From assembly GCA_016210045.1 (NCBI GenBank), contig JACQUX010000006.1:1-64000 (forward strand): a stretch of 64,000 bases of DNA. Direction: 5' to 3'. Position numbers and translations under genes: made by a program. This DNA is from Deltaproteobacteria bacterium. Its GTDB lineage: Bacteria; UBA10199; GCA-002796325; JACPFF01. The notes under the pieces are model-generated. The model was not told the DNA's origin, made no database searches, and was given only the letters and a program-made list of their open reading frames with translations. Below are positions 27,054 to 36,500 of this stretch, piece after piece. Each line of letters begins with the position of its first letter. The stretch's first letter is position 1.

Positions 27054-28514
27054 TTACTGGCAAATTCCCGCAAGAAGAGCAATAGAATTATCCGGCGAAA
27101 CAGCTGATTCTTTCATCCAAGCCGCAAAGTCGCTCCTGGCGCGGGCCAGATAAGCGGCCTTCCGACTGCGGTACGGAGTGGCGGCAGGCAACGGCGGTGT
27201 CAAGCCCCAGTTTGCGTTCATCGGCTCATAACAACTCGGGTTTCCCTGGGTCACATGTCGGATCAGGCTTCCACAGGCCGTGGTCTCCGGAGGCGGCCGC
27301 TGGAGCTTGCCTGCGACCCGTAACCCCACGTAGAGCCCCATCGCTGCGGATTCGACATAGCCCTCGACCCCGACAATCTGCCCGGCGAAATGGATCGCCC
27401 CCATCAACCCATTCCTTGATCTCCCTCTCCCTCCTGGGGAGAGGGAAGCCCGCGCCGCGCGGGCGGGGTGAGGGGGAGAATGTTCCTCCTCCGCTTGCCG
27501 GAGTGCCAGCGCATCGTTTAAGAGCTTCGGCGCATTCAGATAGGTATTGCGATGCATCGCCCCCAGCCGCAGGAATTCCGCCTGTTCCAGGCCCGGCAGG
27601 GTACGGAACAAGCGCCGCTGCTCGGTCCAGGTCATTCGGGTCTGGAAGCCGACGATGTTATAGATCGTCCCCGCCTGATTATCCTGCCGCAACTGCACGG
27701 CCGCATACGGGGTCTTCCCGGTCTGCGGATCGCGCAATCCCATCGGTTTCATCGGCCCATGCCGCAGCGTATCGATGCCGCGTTCGGCCATCACCTCGAC
27801 CGGCAGGCAGCCTTCGAAATATTTCGGATCTTCAAAATTGCGCGGCGGCACTTTCTCCGCGTGCACCAACGCCATCACGAACGTCTCGTATTGCGCTCGA
27901 TCGAGCGGGATATTGATATATTCATTGCCCGCGCCTTTGCCGTAGCGGCTGGCGCGGAACGTCTTGGTCTGATCGATCGATTCCGTCGCGACGAGCGGCG
28001 CCATGCTGTCGTAAAAAAAGAGGTCATGCGCGTGCGTCTGTTGCTGAATTTCCGCGGCGAGCGCCGCCGCCGTCAGCGGGCCAGTCGCCACAATGAGCGG
28101 GGCGTGCGGTGCAGCCGCATCCCACTTCACGCCAAGCTGCGTGAGGTTCTGCACCTCTTCGTGCCGCACCGTGATTTGCGGATGGGCCCGCACGCGCTGC
28201 GTCACCAGCAACGCGAAGGCCTCGCGATCGACCGCCAGCCCGGATCCGGCGGGCACGGCCACCTCCGCCGCGACGGCCATCGTCAGTGAACCGAGCGCCC
28301 GCATTTCTTCTTTCAGGCACCCCACCGTGTTTTCCGGATCGTCGGAGCGAAACGAATTGCTGCAAACGAGTTCGGCAAAATTTCCAGTTTGGTGCGCCGG
28401 CGTGCGGACTCCGGGACGCATTTCATACAGCGTCACGGCCCATCCCGCTTCCGCCAACGCATATGCGGCCTCGGATCCGGCCAACCCGGCACCGATCACA
28501 ATAGCAGCTTTCAT
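27054..28514 (-). CDS. trmFO: tRNA (uracil-54-C5) methyltransferase, folate/FAD-dependent, TrmFO
   Basis: Methylates U54 of tRNA using methylenetetrahydrofolate and FAD. The 486-aa protein has FAD-binding GAGLAGSEAAYAL at 8-20 and conserved VCSNSFRSDDPENTVGCLK, NEYINIPLDRAQYE, GCLPVEVMAERG and HFAGQIVGVEGYVESAAMG. About 30 extra residues (SPPHPARAARASLSPGGRGR and flanks) interrupt the usual join before HFAGQ. They are encoded by a palindromic repeat at 27419-27480, inserted in frame. The catalytic core around the insert is intact, so the enzyme may still work. Confidence 0.93.
   Translation of the reverse strand: MKAAIVIGAGLAGSEAAYALAEAGWAVTLYEMRPGVRTPAHQTGNFAELVCSNSFRSDDPENTVGCLKEEMRALGSLTMAVAAEVAVPAGSGLAVDREAFALLVTQRVRAHPQITVRHEEVQNLTQLGVKWDAAAPHAPLIVATGPLTAAALAAEIQQQTHAHDLFFYDSMAPLVATESIDQTKTFRASRYGKGAGNEYINIPLDRAQYETFVMALVHAEKVPPRNFEDPKYFEGCLPVEVMAERGIDTLRHGPMKPMGLRDPQTGKTPYAAVQLRQDNQAGTIYNIVGFQTRMTWTEQRRLFRTLPGLEQAEFLRLGAMHRNTYLNAPKLLNDALALRQAEEEHSPPHPARAARASLSPGGRGRSRNGLMGAIHFAGQIVGVEGYVESAAMGLYVGLRVAGKLQRPPPETTACGSLIRHVTQGNPSCYEPMNANWGLTPPLPAATPYRSRKAAYLARARSDFAAWMKESAVSPDNSIALLAGICQ
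27419..27480 (-). repeat. GC-rich palindromic repeat R1, inside trmFO
   Basis: The minus strand reads CTCCCCCTCACCCC at one end and a CCCTCTCCCC/GGGAGAGGG hairpin at the other, with a long GC-rich middle (CCCGCGCGGCGCGGG). It is the same family as the repeats at 36501, 47293 and 47793, and the longest copy. It is inserted in frame in trmFO. Confidence 0.75.
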
Positions 28515-28532
28515 AGAGGTTCCCCTAGATGG

Positions 28533-31500
28533 TTACGGGGAGGGAAGCAACGAACATCCGCCCTTGAAGCCGCCTTGGGTCTCGTACTGCGCAAACGAGG
28601 TCCCGGTCGGGTTGATGCTCGGGGCAAACGGATCGCAGGCGTCACCCATACCGTCGTGATCCGCTTCAAATTGGTCAGGATTCGGCACTAAACGGCAGTT
28701 GTCGAACTGATCGAGCACACCGTCGTTGTCGTCGTCGGGATCGCACGCGTCGCCCAGTCCGTCGCCGTCGGTGTCGAGTTGATCTTTATTCGGCACCAAC
28801 AAGCAGTTGTCGGCGGCGTCCGGAATGCCATCGCGATCCCGATCGCCGAGTCCTAACGCCTCGCAGACATCGCCGATCCCATTCTTATTCGCGTCGGCTT
28901 GATCGGGATTATAGCGGACGCGGCAGTTGTCGAGCGGACGGCAGCGCGTGGCGAGCGCCGTGCCGAAACCGGCACCTGGGCCGTCACAATAATCGTCGTA
29001 CCCATTGCCGCTGAAGTGATCGCTGTCCGGCTCCCACGGATGGACACCGAGTTCGCCGCCCTCTTCCACATCGGTGGCGCCGTCGGCGTCGTCGTCGGGG
29101 TCGCACGCGTCGCCACCACCCGCATTGACCGCCATCGTGGGCAACACCTTCGCCGGGCCGGGGGTCCAACTATCGCCGTCAGTGTTCCATTGGTCGGGAT
29201 TCGGCACCAGCGGACAGTTGTCCTGACTACTCGGCAAGCCGTCTTGATCGGCATCGTCCGGTCCGCCGAAGTCCGCGCAGGCGTTGCCGATCGCGTCGGG
29301 CGGCGTATCCGCATCGGCATGCTGCACGATTTGGCCCAACTGCACGTCGCCGCCCAATCCGGACTCGTAGTGGTCCGGGCAGTTATCGAAACCGTGGCAC
29401 GCGCCTTCGACGCTGAATTGTGGTCCGGCCGGGCCGTCGCACAGGCCGTCGCCATCGCTATCGGGACGCTTCGGATCGAGCGGCACGCAGTGGCCCAACA
29501 CGGTCGTCGGCACACTGCGCAGATACTGCACTGCAATAAAGTGGTTGCTCCCGCTCTCCGCCCAATCTTCCAAACCGTCGTTGTCGTCGTCCGGATCGCA
29601 GGCCTCGGGCACGGTGTCCTTGTCGGTATCGGATTGCGCGTCCGGCGTTTGGTCGCCGTTGGTATCGACGAGCAGATCGGCGAGATACGGGCACCGATCG
29701 ACCGCGTCGTTCAGGCCGTCGCCGTCGCTATCCACCGCGCCGCGATAGGTGTCGGGGGCCAGGTCGCAGACGTCGCCGATCTGATCTTCATCGCGATCGA
29801 CTTGGTTCAAGTTCTTCACGGTCGGGCAGTTGTCGCCCGGGGCCTTACAGCGCGTCGGACTCCCGACCAGCCCGAATCCCTGCCCTGGCCCGTCGCAGTA
29901 GCCGTCGTGATCGGTGTCGGGGAGATTCAGATCGGTCCCGGCGACGCCTTCATCCGTATCGAGCAGGCCGTCGTTGTCGTCGTCCGGGTCGCACGCGTCG
30001 CCGGCGGTGTCGCCGTCGAGCTCGGTCTGCAGCGGATTTTTGACACAGGGACAATTGTCGTCCGGATTGATGATCCCGTCACCGTCAGCGTCTTCGCAGG
30101 CATCGCCGATACCGTCGCCGTCGCTGTCGGCCTGGTTGGGGTTGTACACCGTGGGGCAGTTGTCGAAGAGGTCATTCTTTCCGTCTTTGTCGGTGTCTTG
30201 GCAGAGGATCGGCGCCTGCTGGCAAATATTGGGGATATCAATGAACGGGATGATCAGACCGCACGGATCGCCCTTGCACGCGTGCTGCGGATCGCCTTCA
30301 CCGAGCTTCCGCGCGGCGGTCTGCGGCGACAACGCGGCGCCAAGGCCCAGCTCGCCGCAGGTCACGTCCCACGGACTGATCGGCGGAGATTTACCCAAGG
30401 CCACGTCCAGCGCCAACAAAAACCACGGCGATTGCACGCACTGTTCCGCGTTGCCGTCGATCGGCGTATCGCCCAACGTCGCGACGGCGGAGAATTCAGA
30501 CGTGTCTGCCAGATACGGAAATTGGACGAGCGGATCGCTGTTGCCCAACGAGGGCGCGACGCTCAACGCCGTGGCCACGACCGGCGCATCGAGCGGGACG
30601 TTGCTGGTGTCAACCAGTTCGCCGAACACCGATTTGCCATCATTGTTCGGATCGTTACTACTAATCGTGGTAATCGTGCGCCGATACGACGAGCCTTCGC
30701 CCGACGTCGCGGAATCCGCCACGAAGACTTCCACTTCTCCAGTGGCACTCGGTTGATTCGGCACCAGCCCGACCAATGCGTATTTCAGCGGATCGGCACT
30801 CCCGATCTTGAAGACTGGGCGCAATGCCTCGGGACTGCCGAAGCGATGATTGCCTTCGTGCTCGAGTTGAATGCCCTGCCCCGGCGTCGAGGCAGCGATG
30901 CTGCCGTTCAACACAAAACTGTTGCGCGTGAGCTTATTATAGAACGGGTCCGCCGAGCTCCCGACCGGACAGAGCGGGTCCACGGCGCTGAACGGACTAT
31001 TCGCCGTCTCGCGCTCGACCAGCACGCCACTCTCGCCATTGGTCCCGATCGTATTGGCCAAATATTGCCCGTTCAGCCCGTTGACCCCGAGCACGTTGCC
31101 ACGGCCGGTGACCAGCACGCCGAGACCGAAATTCGCGCCGATCGCGCTGCCGCCGATCGCATTCGCCGTCCCACTGATATGCACGCCTTCGCCGTTTTGC
31201 GCCACGCTCGCGCTCAGGACGACGTTGAAGTCCCCGCCGAGCGACAGCCCCACGGGCGCCTTCTTGGTCGTGAGTTTGGTGAGTTGATTCTGATCTCCGC
31301 AGACCGAGATTCCGGTGCCGCTGCCAACGGCGCCGAGCCCGGTGATGCTGACATTGCTCACGACGTTGTCACTGGAGAAGACACACAGGCCGTTCAATCC
31401 GCTCCCCACTTCGATGGCAATATTTTCCAACCGCGAGCCACCGCCGCCGAACTTGCCGGCCGCATCGGGCGAGGCCTGGATATCGACCACACAGCCATCG

Positions 31501-31805
31501 TGAACGGCCCCACTGGCCAGCTTTAAAGTGATCTTGCCGTTCCCGCGCAACACCGTGCCGGGCAGCAACAGCGGCGCGACGGCCAGCGGATCGACGTGGT
31601 CGACCGCAAATTCAATCACGTCGCATTCGTCGAAGCCGCCCGCGCCGGGTTGATTATTTAAATGTCGCAGCAGATTGCCGGAATTCGGGGAATTTTGACC
31701 GGACGAATTGGTCACGATACAGGTCCCTGCCACCCCCCAACGGAGCGGACAGACCACGGCCAACGAAAACAACAGGACATGGGGGAAACGATACCGACGC
31801 GCCAT
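28533..31805 (-). CDS. Large secreted protein: beta-helix domain plus thrombospondin type 3 repeats
   Basis: Sec signal peptide at residues 1 to about 27, after a GGGAGGG site. In the 1090-aa protein, residues about 60-330 look like a right-handed parallel beta-helix (repeating GNxxxN and VSNVSITG-type turns). From about 540 to the end there are many calcium-binding TSP3 repeats of the form DxDxDGxxD with CP or CPxxxN, for example DNCPTVYNPNQADSDGDGIG. The C-terminus has no membrane or sorting segment, so it may be released or held by a partner. It is divergent from the 897-aa gene across a 161-bp gap that contains a TTGACA (31904-31909) facing that gene. Confidence 0.8.
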   Translation of the reverse strand: MARRYRFPHVLLFSLAVVCPLRWGVAGTCIVTNSSGQNSPNSGNLLRHLNNQPGAGGFDECDVIEFAVDHVDPLAVAPLLLPGTVLRGNGKITLKLASGAVHDGCVVDIQASPDAAGKFGGGGSRLENIAIEVGSGLNGLCVFSSDNVVSNVSITGLGAVGSGTGISVCGDQNQLTKLTTKKAPVGLSLGGDFNVVLSASVAQNGEGVHISGTANAIGGSAIGANFGLGVLVTGRGNVLGVNGLNGQYLANTIGTNGESGVLVERETANSPFSAVDPLCPVGSSADPFYNKLTRNSFVLNGSIAASTPGQGIQLEHEGNHRFGSPEALRPVFKIGSADPLKYALVGLVPNQPSATGEVEVFVADSATSGEGSSYRRTITTISSNDPNNDGKSVFGELVDTSNVPLDAPVVATALSVAPSLGNSDPLVQFPYLADTSEFSAVATLGDTPIDGNAEQCVQSPWFLLALDVALGKSPPISPWDVTCGELGLGAALSPQTAARKLGEGDPQHACKGDPCGLIIPFIDIPNICQQAPILCQDTDKDGKNDLFDNCPTVYNPNQADSDGDGIGDACEDADGDGIINPDDNCPCVKNPLQTELDGDTAGDACDPDDDNDGLLDTDEGVAGTDLNLPDTDHDGYCDGPGQGFGLVGSPTRCKAPGDNCPTVKNLNQVDRDEDQIGDVCDLAPDTYRGAVDSDGDGLNDAVDRCPYLADLLVDTNGDQTPDAQSDTDKDTVPEACDPDDDNDGLEDWAESGSNHFIAVQYLRSVPTTVLGHCVPLDPKRPDSDGDGLCDGPAGPQFSVEGACHGFDNCPDHYESGLGGDVQLGQIVQHADADTPPDAIGNACADFGGPDDADQDGLPSSQDNCPLVPNPDQWNTDGDSWTPGPAKVLPTMAVNAGGGDACDPDDDADGATDVEEGGELGVHPWEPDSDHFSGNGYDDYCDGPGAGFGTALATRCRPLDNCRVRYNPDQADANKNGIGDVCEALGLGDRDRDGIPDAADNCLLVPNKDQLDTDGDGLGDACDPDDDNDGVLDQFDNCRLVPNPDQFEADHDGMGDACDPFAPSINPTGTSFAQYETQGGFKGGCSLLPSP

Positions 31806-31966
31806 CGACCAACCCTCCCGAGGCCGCCGGACCTGATTTGCCGGTCGACATGCCTCATCTCCTCCCCCAGGAGTGGTCTCGCTTTATCCGAAGTAGGAAT
31901 GCTTGACAAGCTAGAAATTTCGGGTTTAAGGGGACTTGGCTTGGGGGAGCAACCGGGAGATGGACC

Positions 31967-34660
31967 ATGTCCGACCTCAAGCTGTTTGCGTTTTTTCGCC
32001 CCGCCGGCAGTCCCACTGCCAAGACCTGCGACGTCGAATATGAAGAAAATTGGGATGAATTAGATGGCCCGCAGCCGAAGATCGGCGAGATCGATTGCGG
32101 ACTGAGCGACAAGTTCTACCTGATCCGCAAAGCGGGACTCGCCGGACAATTCCAAATCCAGGTGGCAGCCAACGAAAACCCGGGCGATGGGGATTACTTA
32201 AGCGCGCCCCTCGATCCTAACACTGACCATTACCTCGACGTCGCCCAACTCAGCTCTCCCGTGGCCGGACGTCCATACGTCGTCACACGCTTCGCCAGCC
32301 CTGTGGCGCTGCAAGAGTCGTATGAAGGGAAACGGCGCACAGAACCGGGCGTAATGCGCGAAGAGGTCACGGAAACCCGCCGCCCCCAGCACAGTATCGT
32401 CGAATTCGAAGTCGGTCCCGGCGGAGGCATCGGCAGTGAAACCACGCCGCTCGATCCCGGATTGCGCGGTGCCCCGCAGAGTGATGAAGCGAATGCCTTT
32501 AGCGGCGGCGGCCTGTACGCCAGCGTCCTCTGGACTCCACCGCCGGGACTCGGGTGGAAGATCACGGAGGGCATTTTCCTCAACCCGCGCCTGGCCGTCG
32601 ATTGTCTGTTCGGCACGGCCAATACCCACGTCACCGCCGATCCGAACGATCCCGGCAATTTCCAACTCTGTTCGTTCGCCCTTTACTTTGGCCCGCGCAT
32701 CAGTCGCCACCTCTTCACCGAGGCCCCGGATTGGGACCTCTGGGCCGGCCTCGAAATCCCGGCAATCGGCTTCAAACACCTCACTGGAGATTGGGCCTCC
32801 GCAGGACGCTCCACGATGACGCCCGTCGAACAGTGGAGTCTGTTGTACCCCGGCCAACGTTGGGCGCTGACCGCCGGCGCGAAGGGCCGCGTCAGTGAAG
32901 GCTGGGCACTCGGCGGGGCGTTGCGGTTTATCTTTCCTGAGAGCTTAAACAACGGCGACCCAGACAACCGCTTCGCGTTCGATCATTGGGCGCTGTTCGT
33001 CACGCTCGTCGTGAGCCCAGCCAACTACGACATAGTCGACCGCACGTCCCGCACCGTCGGCGACCCGTCGGTCCAAATGCCGCCACGCCTGGAACCCGTG
33101 GCCCGCGCCAAACCGCCTGAACCGCCGGCACCGGAACTACTGCCGAACTTCGGCGAGGTCGACTTGGGCCATCCGGAAGGCTGGACGCTGACGCGGACGA
33201 TTTACGGCATCAAGACCGCGAAGATCTTCTTGAATCCGGAACAACAAGGCGAGATCGAGGCATTGCTGCGCGACGCACAAGCCATGGTGCAGAAATTGCC
33301 GGGCCGCGACTTCTGGCAATTCGTCATTCGCACCACCGGCCACGCCGACAGCCGGGGTGGACCAACCGTCACCGGCCGTGGCGCCAAAGAAACAGCGGAT
33401 TACATGGCGGGCGGGATGAACGGCCGCCTCTCGATGGGCCGCGCCCATGCGCTGAATCAAAAGATCCTGGAGATCGCTTCCAAGCAGACTGGCCCGTTCG
33501 CTCAAGCCATTGCCAAGGCCACGACCCAAGCGATCGGCCGCGGCGAGGCCGAACTGATGGACGCCGCGAAGCTCATCCATCCGCGCGTCGGATGTAAGGA
33601 AGGGACCGCCAAGGGGAACACGCGTCCCCACACGTGCAGCGACGGACGCGATTTCGTCGAAGACCTCTCCAATAATCGCCGCGCGACGGTCACATTGCAG
33701 GCCATCCCGCCGGGCGCGCCGCAACTCCCGTCGAAAGACGCGGCTTCCGCCACGCAACTGGCACTCGACAGACAGCTCGGCCCCAAGATCGCCGCGGCGA
33801 TGAATAAGCTGGCTGTGGGACGCGGGGCGAGCCGCACCAAGTTCGCCGAAACCACGTACGACGCCGAGACGAATCGGCTCTATTTAGTCATCGACACGCT
33901 CGACGAAGCCCGGCTCAAGGCGCTGTATCGCGAATTCGTGAAGGCGGGAAAGGCGCAACAGAAACTGACCCGTGCCGAGGCCCAACGCACGCCGGTCTCG
34001 TTCCCAGTGGAACTCGTATTGCGGATGGATCATCCACCCACAGATTTTGCGACGACGTTGCAAAAGATTTTTTACAACTTCCAGACCTTCCCATTCGCGG
34101 GCGGACTCCAAGTCTCGTCACAGGCACAAACCGCGCGGCTCCAACAAGTCGTGCAACAGGGCCGCTCGCTGGACGGCGACGCCGAACAAAAGGCCAACGC
34201 CGCGTTCGAACTGAAGCCGATCACCGGGATTAAGGAGTTGGAAGGGAATTTCTACGTGATGAGCGTCCCGGTGCAAGCCGACGGCAGCGTTAGCAAACTC
34301 GACACGTTGGCCGTATATAAATTGGTCAACATGACCAAAGAACGACTGGGCGATACCGGCCAGCCGCTCCTCACAACGATCGTCTACAACGCCGCCGGCA
34401 AGAATGCCGGCGAGATTCGTCAATCGCCCGCGCGGATCGGCTACGCCGCGCGCGGCGCCGGCGCCACATTGCTCAAGCTCTATCACGGCACCGACGCACG
34501 CCTCGGTAATCGCATCTTCCTGCTCTTCAGCCGTGGCGACGCCGCCCAAGGCGACGCGATGAAGCCATGGCTCGACGATTTAACCAAAGATCCGGCTGAC
34601 ACCACGATCGACGAACGCGCAAAAACAGTCATCCGCCAACTGATGGAACTGAGCCAGTAG
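31967..34660 (+). CDS. Beta-rich protein with OmpA-like domain, no signal peptide
   Basis: 897 aa, with a GGGAGATGG site at the ATG. The middle region (about 175-360) alternates aromatic and small residues in strand-like runs, like an outer-membrane barrel (GGGLYASVLWTPPPGLGWKI, ALFVTLVVSP). Residues about 440-580 show an OmpA-like peptidoglycan-binding pattern (FVIRTTGHADSRGG, then LSMGRAHALNQKILEIA). The last 300 residues are of unknown type. No Sec signal is visible at this start and none lies upstream in frame. It is paired with the divergent TSP3 protein. The family is not recognised. Confidence 0.65.
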   Translation: MSDLKLFAFFRPAGSPTAKTCDVEYEENWDELDGPQPKIGEIDCGLSDKFYLIRKAGLAGQFQIQVAANENPGDGDYLSAPLDPNTDHYLDVAQLSSPVAGRPYVVTRFASPVALQESYEGKRRTEPGVMREEVTETRRPQHSIVEFEVGPGGGIGSETTPLDPGLRGAPQSDEANAFSGGGLYASVLWTPPPGLGWKITEGIFLNPRLAVDCLFGTANTHVTADPNDPGNFQLCSFALYFGPRISRHLFTEAPDWDLWAGLEIPAIGFKHLTGDWASAGRSTMTPVEQWSLLYPGQRWALTAGAKGRVSEGWALGGALRFIFPESLNNGDPDNRFAFDHWALFVTLVVSPANYDIVDRTSRTVGDPSVQMPPRLEPVARAKPPEPPAPELLPNFGEVDLGHPEGWTLTRTIYGIKTAKIFLNPEQQGEIEALLRDAQAMVQKLPGRDFWQFVIRTTGHADSRGGPTVTGRGAKETADYMAGGMNGRLSMGRAHALNQKILEIASKQTGPFAQAIAKATTQAIGRGEAELMDAAKLIHPRVGCKEGTAKGNTRPHTCSDGRDFVEDLSNNRRATVTLQAIPPGAPQLPSKDAASATQLALDRQLGPKIAAAMNKLAVGRGASRTKFAETTYDAETNRLYLVIDTLDEARLKALYREFVKAGKAQQKLTRAEAQRTPVSFPVELVLRMDHPPTDFATTLQKIFYNFQTFPFAGGLQVSSQAQTARLQQVVQQGRSLDGDAEQKANAAFELKPITGIKELEGNFYVMSVPVQADGSVSKLDTLAVYKLVNMTKERLGDTGQPLLTTIVYNAAGKNAGEIRQSPARIGYAARGAGATLLKLYHGTDARLGNRIFLLFSRGDAAQGDAMKPWLDDLTKDPADTTIDERAKTVIRQLMELSQ

Positions 34661-34664
34661 CCGT

Positions 34665-35315
34665 TTACCAATTCACGCCATTGAGCGGGCATGCGCTGCA
34701 ACGCGGGTTTTTCGGACGGCAATAATGCTTGCCGACGGCGACCAACAACGCGTGGTATTCGTTGAAATGCACGGTATCCGGCGGCAGCCGGTCCATGAAG
34801 AACGCTTGCAGTTCCTCGTACGTCGTCTCTTCGCCAACCAAGTAATGTCGCTGCAGCACACGATAGGTGTACGCGTCGACGACGAAACTCGGCTGCTGCA
34901 ACGCATAGAGCAGGATCGAATCCGCAGTTTCGGGACCCACGCCTTTCACTGCCAGCAACTCTTCCCGCAGGACCGCTAACGGGACTGCCGCCATCCGCTC
35001 GACATCGCCATTGTAACGTTCCACGAAATAGCGCAGGAAATTTTGTAACCGCTTCGTCTTGACGTTGAAGTAACCGGCCGGACGAATCAGCATGGCAAGT
35101 TCGGCGTGCGGCAGTGCCACGAGTCGATGCGGATCGAGCAGTTGCGCGTCTTTCAGGTTGCGGATCGCGCGCGCGACGTTGGTCCAGTTGGTGTTCTGGG
35201 TCAGGATCGCGCCGACCATCACTTCAAACGGTGTCTCTCCGGGCCACCAATGTTGCGGGCCAAAGTGTTGCGCCAGACGCGTGAAGATGTCTTCGAGAAA
35301 CTGCGACACGGACAC
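34665..35315 (-). CDS. Endonuclease III-like DNA glycosylase (HhH-GPD, COG2231 type)
   Basis: Base-excision repair glycosylase of 216 aa. The helix-hairpin-helix is VKGVGPETADSILL and the catalytic Asp lies in VVDAYTYRVLQR. The lyase Lys of E. coli Nth (GVGRKTA) is replaced by Glu, which suggests a monofunctional enzyme. Three cysteines of the iron-sulfur motif (CRPKNPRCSAC) are present, but the protein ends before a fourth. The GTG start at 35315 shares one base with the stop of the small zinc protein (TAGTG), so the two are coupled. Longer upstream frames overlap that gene and do not look coding. Confidence 0.8.
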   Translation of the reverse strand: MSVSQFLEDIFTRLAQHFGPQHWWPGETPFEVMVGAILTQNTNWTNVARAIRNLKDAQLLDPHRLVALPHAELAMLIRPAGYFNVKTKRLQNFLRYFVERYNGDVERMAAVPLAVLREELLAVKGVGPETADSILLYALQQPSFVVDAYTYRVLQRHYLVGEETTYEELQAFFMDRLPPDTVHFNEYHALLVAVGKHYCRPKNPRCSACPLNGVNW

Positions 35316-35554
35316 TAGGCGGCAGCCGTGGCAGCCGCAGCGGCGCCGCGACCAGCGGCCTTGTCGTAGTGTTCTTGGCAGAGGCCCCATGCCGTCATTG
35401 GCTTGCGGCAATTTTCCTCGCCGCAAATCTTGTAGCGCGGCTTCTTCGCCAATTCGCCGCGCCGCCATTTATTGAAGTGGACGTTGCAATAACCCTTCGC
35501 GCGATACCCGCGTTTACAGCCTTCGACGGAACAAGCGGTCGGTCGTGCACTCAT
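35315..35554 (-). CDS. Small zinc-binding protein with two Cys/His motifs
   Basis: The 79-aa product has two similar units, CSVEGCKRGYRAKGYCNVH (8-26) and CGEENCRKPMTAWGLCQEH (44-62), each CxxxxC-x(n)-CxxH, separated by a basic WRRGELAKKPR stretch. The tail is poly-Ala. Such proteins are known as uncharacterised zinc or nucleic-acid-binding proteins. It is coupled at both ends: ATGA overlap with the upstream gene and TAGTG with the glycosylase gene. Confidence 0.75.
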   Translation of the reverse strand: MSARPTACSVEGCKRGYRAKGYCNVHFNKWRRGELAKKPRYKICGEENCRKPMTAWGLCQEHYDKAAGRGAAAAATAAA

Positions 35555-35880
35555 GGTTTGCCCCCTGCCGGCTTGGGTTCGCCAGCGGTCTTTGCCCCTT
35601 CAATCTGTTTCTGCAAATCGTTCTCAATCACTTGATTCAGTTGTTGTTGATCTTCGGAGGTAATCCCCTCTTCGATCTTGCTGCTGGCGAGCCGCAACGC
35701 CTGCGCGGCCCAGGTGCGGAAGTCCTTCACCCCTTCGTGCCACAGTTCGGAGCGGAAAAATTCGTCCGCATACTGCCGCGCCGGCCGCCCTTCGTACTTC
35801 ACAAACCCGCTCCCGACATAGAGGATGCCGAGAAACACCGCTAACGAGACGATCTTCTTCAACCAGCGCCACAGAAACAT
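35551..35880 (-). CDS. Small membrane-anchored protein (109 aa)
   Basis: The ATG at 35880 gives one N-terminal membrane helix (about 7-24: IVSLAVFLGILYVGSGFV) and a charged helical periplasmic or extracytoplasmic part (about 30-95). The tail is Pro/Gly rich. A longer in-frame extension to 36063 would run antisense to hicB and is not supported. It is the first gene of a three-gene coupled set with the zinc protein and the glycosylase. No family recognised. Confidence 0.65.
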   Translation of the reverse strand: MFLWRWLKKIVSLAVFLGILYVGSGFVKYEGRPARQYADEFFRSELWHEGVKDFRTWAAQALRLASSKIEEGITSEDQQQLNQVIENDLQKQIEGAKTAGEPKPAGGKP

Positions 35881-35948
35881 AGAGCGCGCTTCTAGCGGCG
35901 CCCCAAAGAATTTGCAATCGGGAAAGCAGGATGATAGAGAGGCTGCCG

Positions 35949-36176
35949 ATGTTACGTCAGTACTCCATCGACGTCGTGACCGAAGAGGACGGACAGGGGT
36001 TTTACACCGTCGTTCCCGCGCTGCCTGGCTGTTTTTCGCAGGGTGCCACGGTCGAGGAAGCACTCAAGAACACGCGGCAAGCGATTCGGCTCCATGTAAA
36101 AATGTTGCGCAAGAAGGGTCTGGAGATCCCCTCGGAAGGGCTCACGCTGCACGCAGTCGTTGCGGTCCCCGCATAA
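35949..36176 (+). CDS. hicB: HicB-family antitoxin
   Basis: 75 aa from the ATG at 35949 (AGAGG, 7-bp spacer). The partial RNase-H fold of HicB is visible: YSIDVVTEEDGQGFYTVVPA followed by LPGCFSQGATVEEALKNTRQ. There is no clear C-terminal DNA-binding domain, so autoregulation may be weak or need a partner. It precedes hicA by 5 bp, the reverse of the usual toxin-first order. Confidence 0.85.
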   Translation: MLRQYSIDVVTEEDGQGFYTVVPALPGCFSQGATVEEALKNTRQAIRLHVKMLRKKGLEIPSEGLTLHAVVAVPA

Positions 36177-36181
36177 CCGCC

Positions 36182-36400
36182 ATGCGTTTCCCCCGCGTCA
36201 CCGCCAAGGAATTGCTCCGCACCTTACAAAAGCACGGATTCCGTGCCACCGGCCAGAGTGGGAGCCATCTGCATATCGACCATCCCAAAACCGGTTGCCG
36301 CTCGACGATTCCCATGCACACAGGAAAGATCATCGGTCCGGGCCTCTTGAAGGCCATCTGCCGCCAACTGGGTGTCGATCCGAGAGACCTGGAGTGGTAA
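36182..36400 (+). CDS. hicA: HicA-family mRNA interferase toxin
   Basis: The 72-aa protein has a dsRBD-like fold: VTAKELLRTLQKHGFRATG, then GSHLHIDHPKTG with the catalytic His in SHLHI, and MHTGKIIGPGLLKAICRQLG. It cleaves mRNA when free of HicB. It starts 5 bp after hicB and has no strong ribosome-binding site of its own, so it is likely coupled. Confidence 0.88.
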   Translation: MRFPRVTAKELLRTLQKHGFRATGQSGSHLHIDHPKTGCRSTIPMHTGKIIGPGLLKAICRQLGVDPRDLEW

Positions 36401-36431
36401 GCCGCCGCCGCGCAGGCCCCCTGATCAAAGA

Positions 36432-36447
36432 ATCCCCCCGGGGGGAT
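36432..36447. repeat. Perfect 16-bp GC palindrome downstream of hicA
   Basis: ATCCCCCCGGGGGGAT, with partly complementary AAGA/TCTT flanks, lies 32 bp after the hicA stop. It could end transcription as a hairpin or be a small intergenic repeat. Confidence 0.45.
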
Positions 36448-36500
36448 CTTCCGATCCGCCTCCGGGGGGTTGGGGGAGCCTGTTCATGTCTCCCACACCT

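Noticed and set aside
28899-31526. An 875-codon open frame on the strand opposite the 1090-aa TSP3 gene
   Set aside because: It is a by-product of the biased codons of Asp/Gly-rich repeats. It shows no protein family or ribosome-binding site, and the minus-strand frame has a signal peptide and clear TSP3 motifs. The same applies to long antisense frames opposite the 1591-aa gene and sctV.
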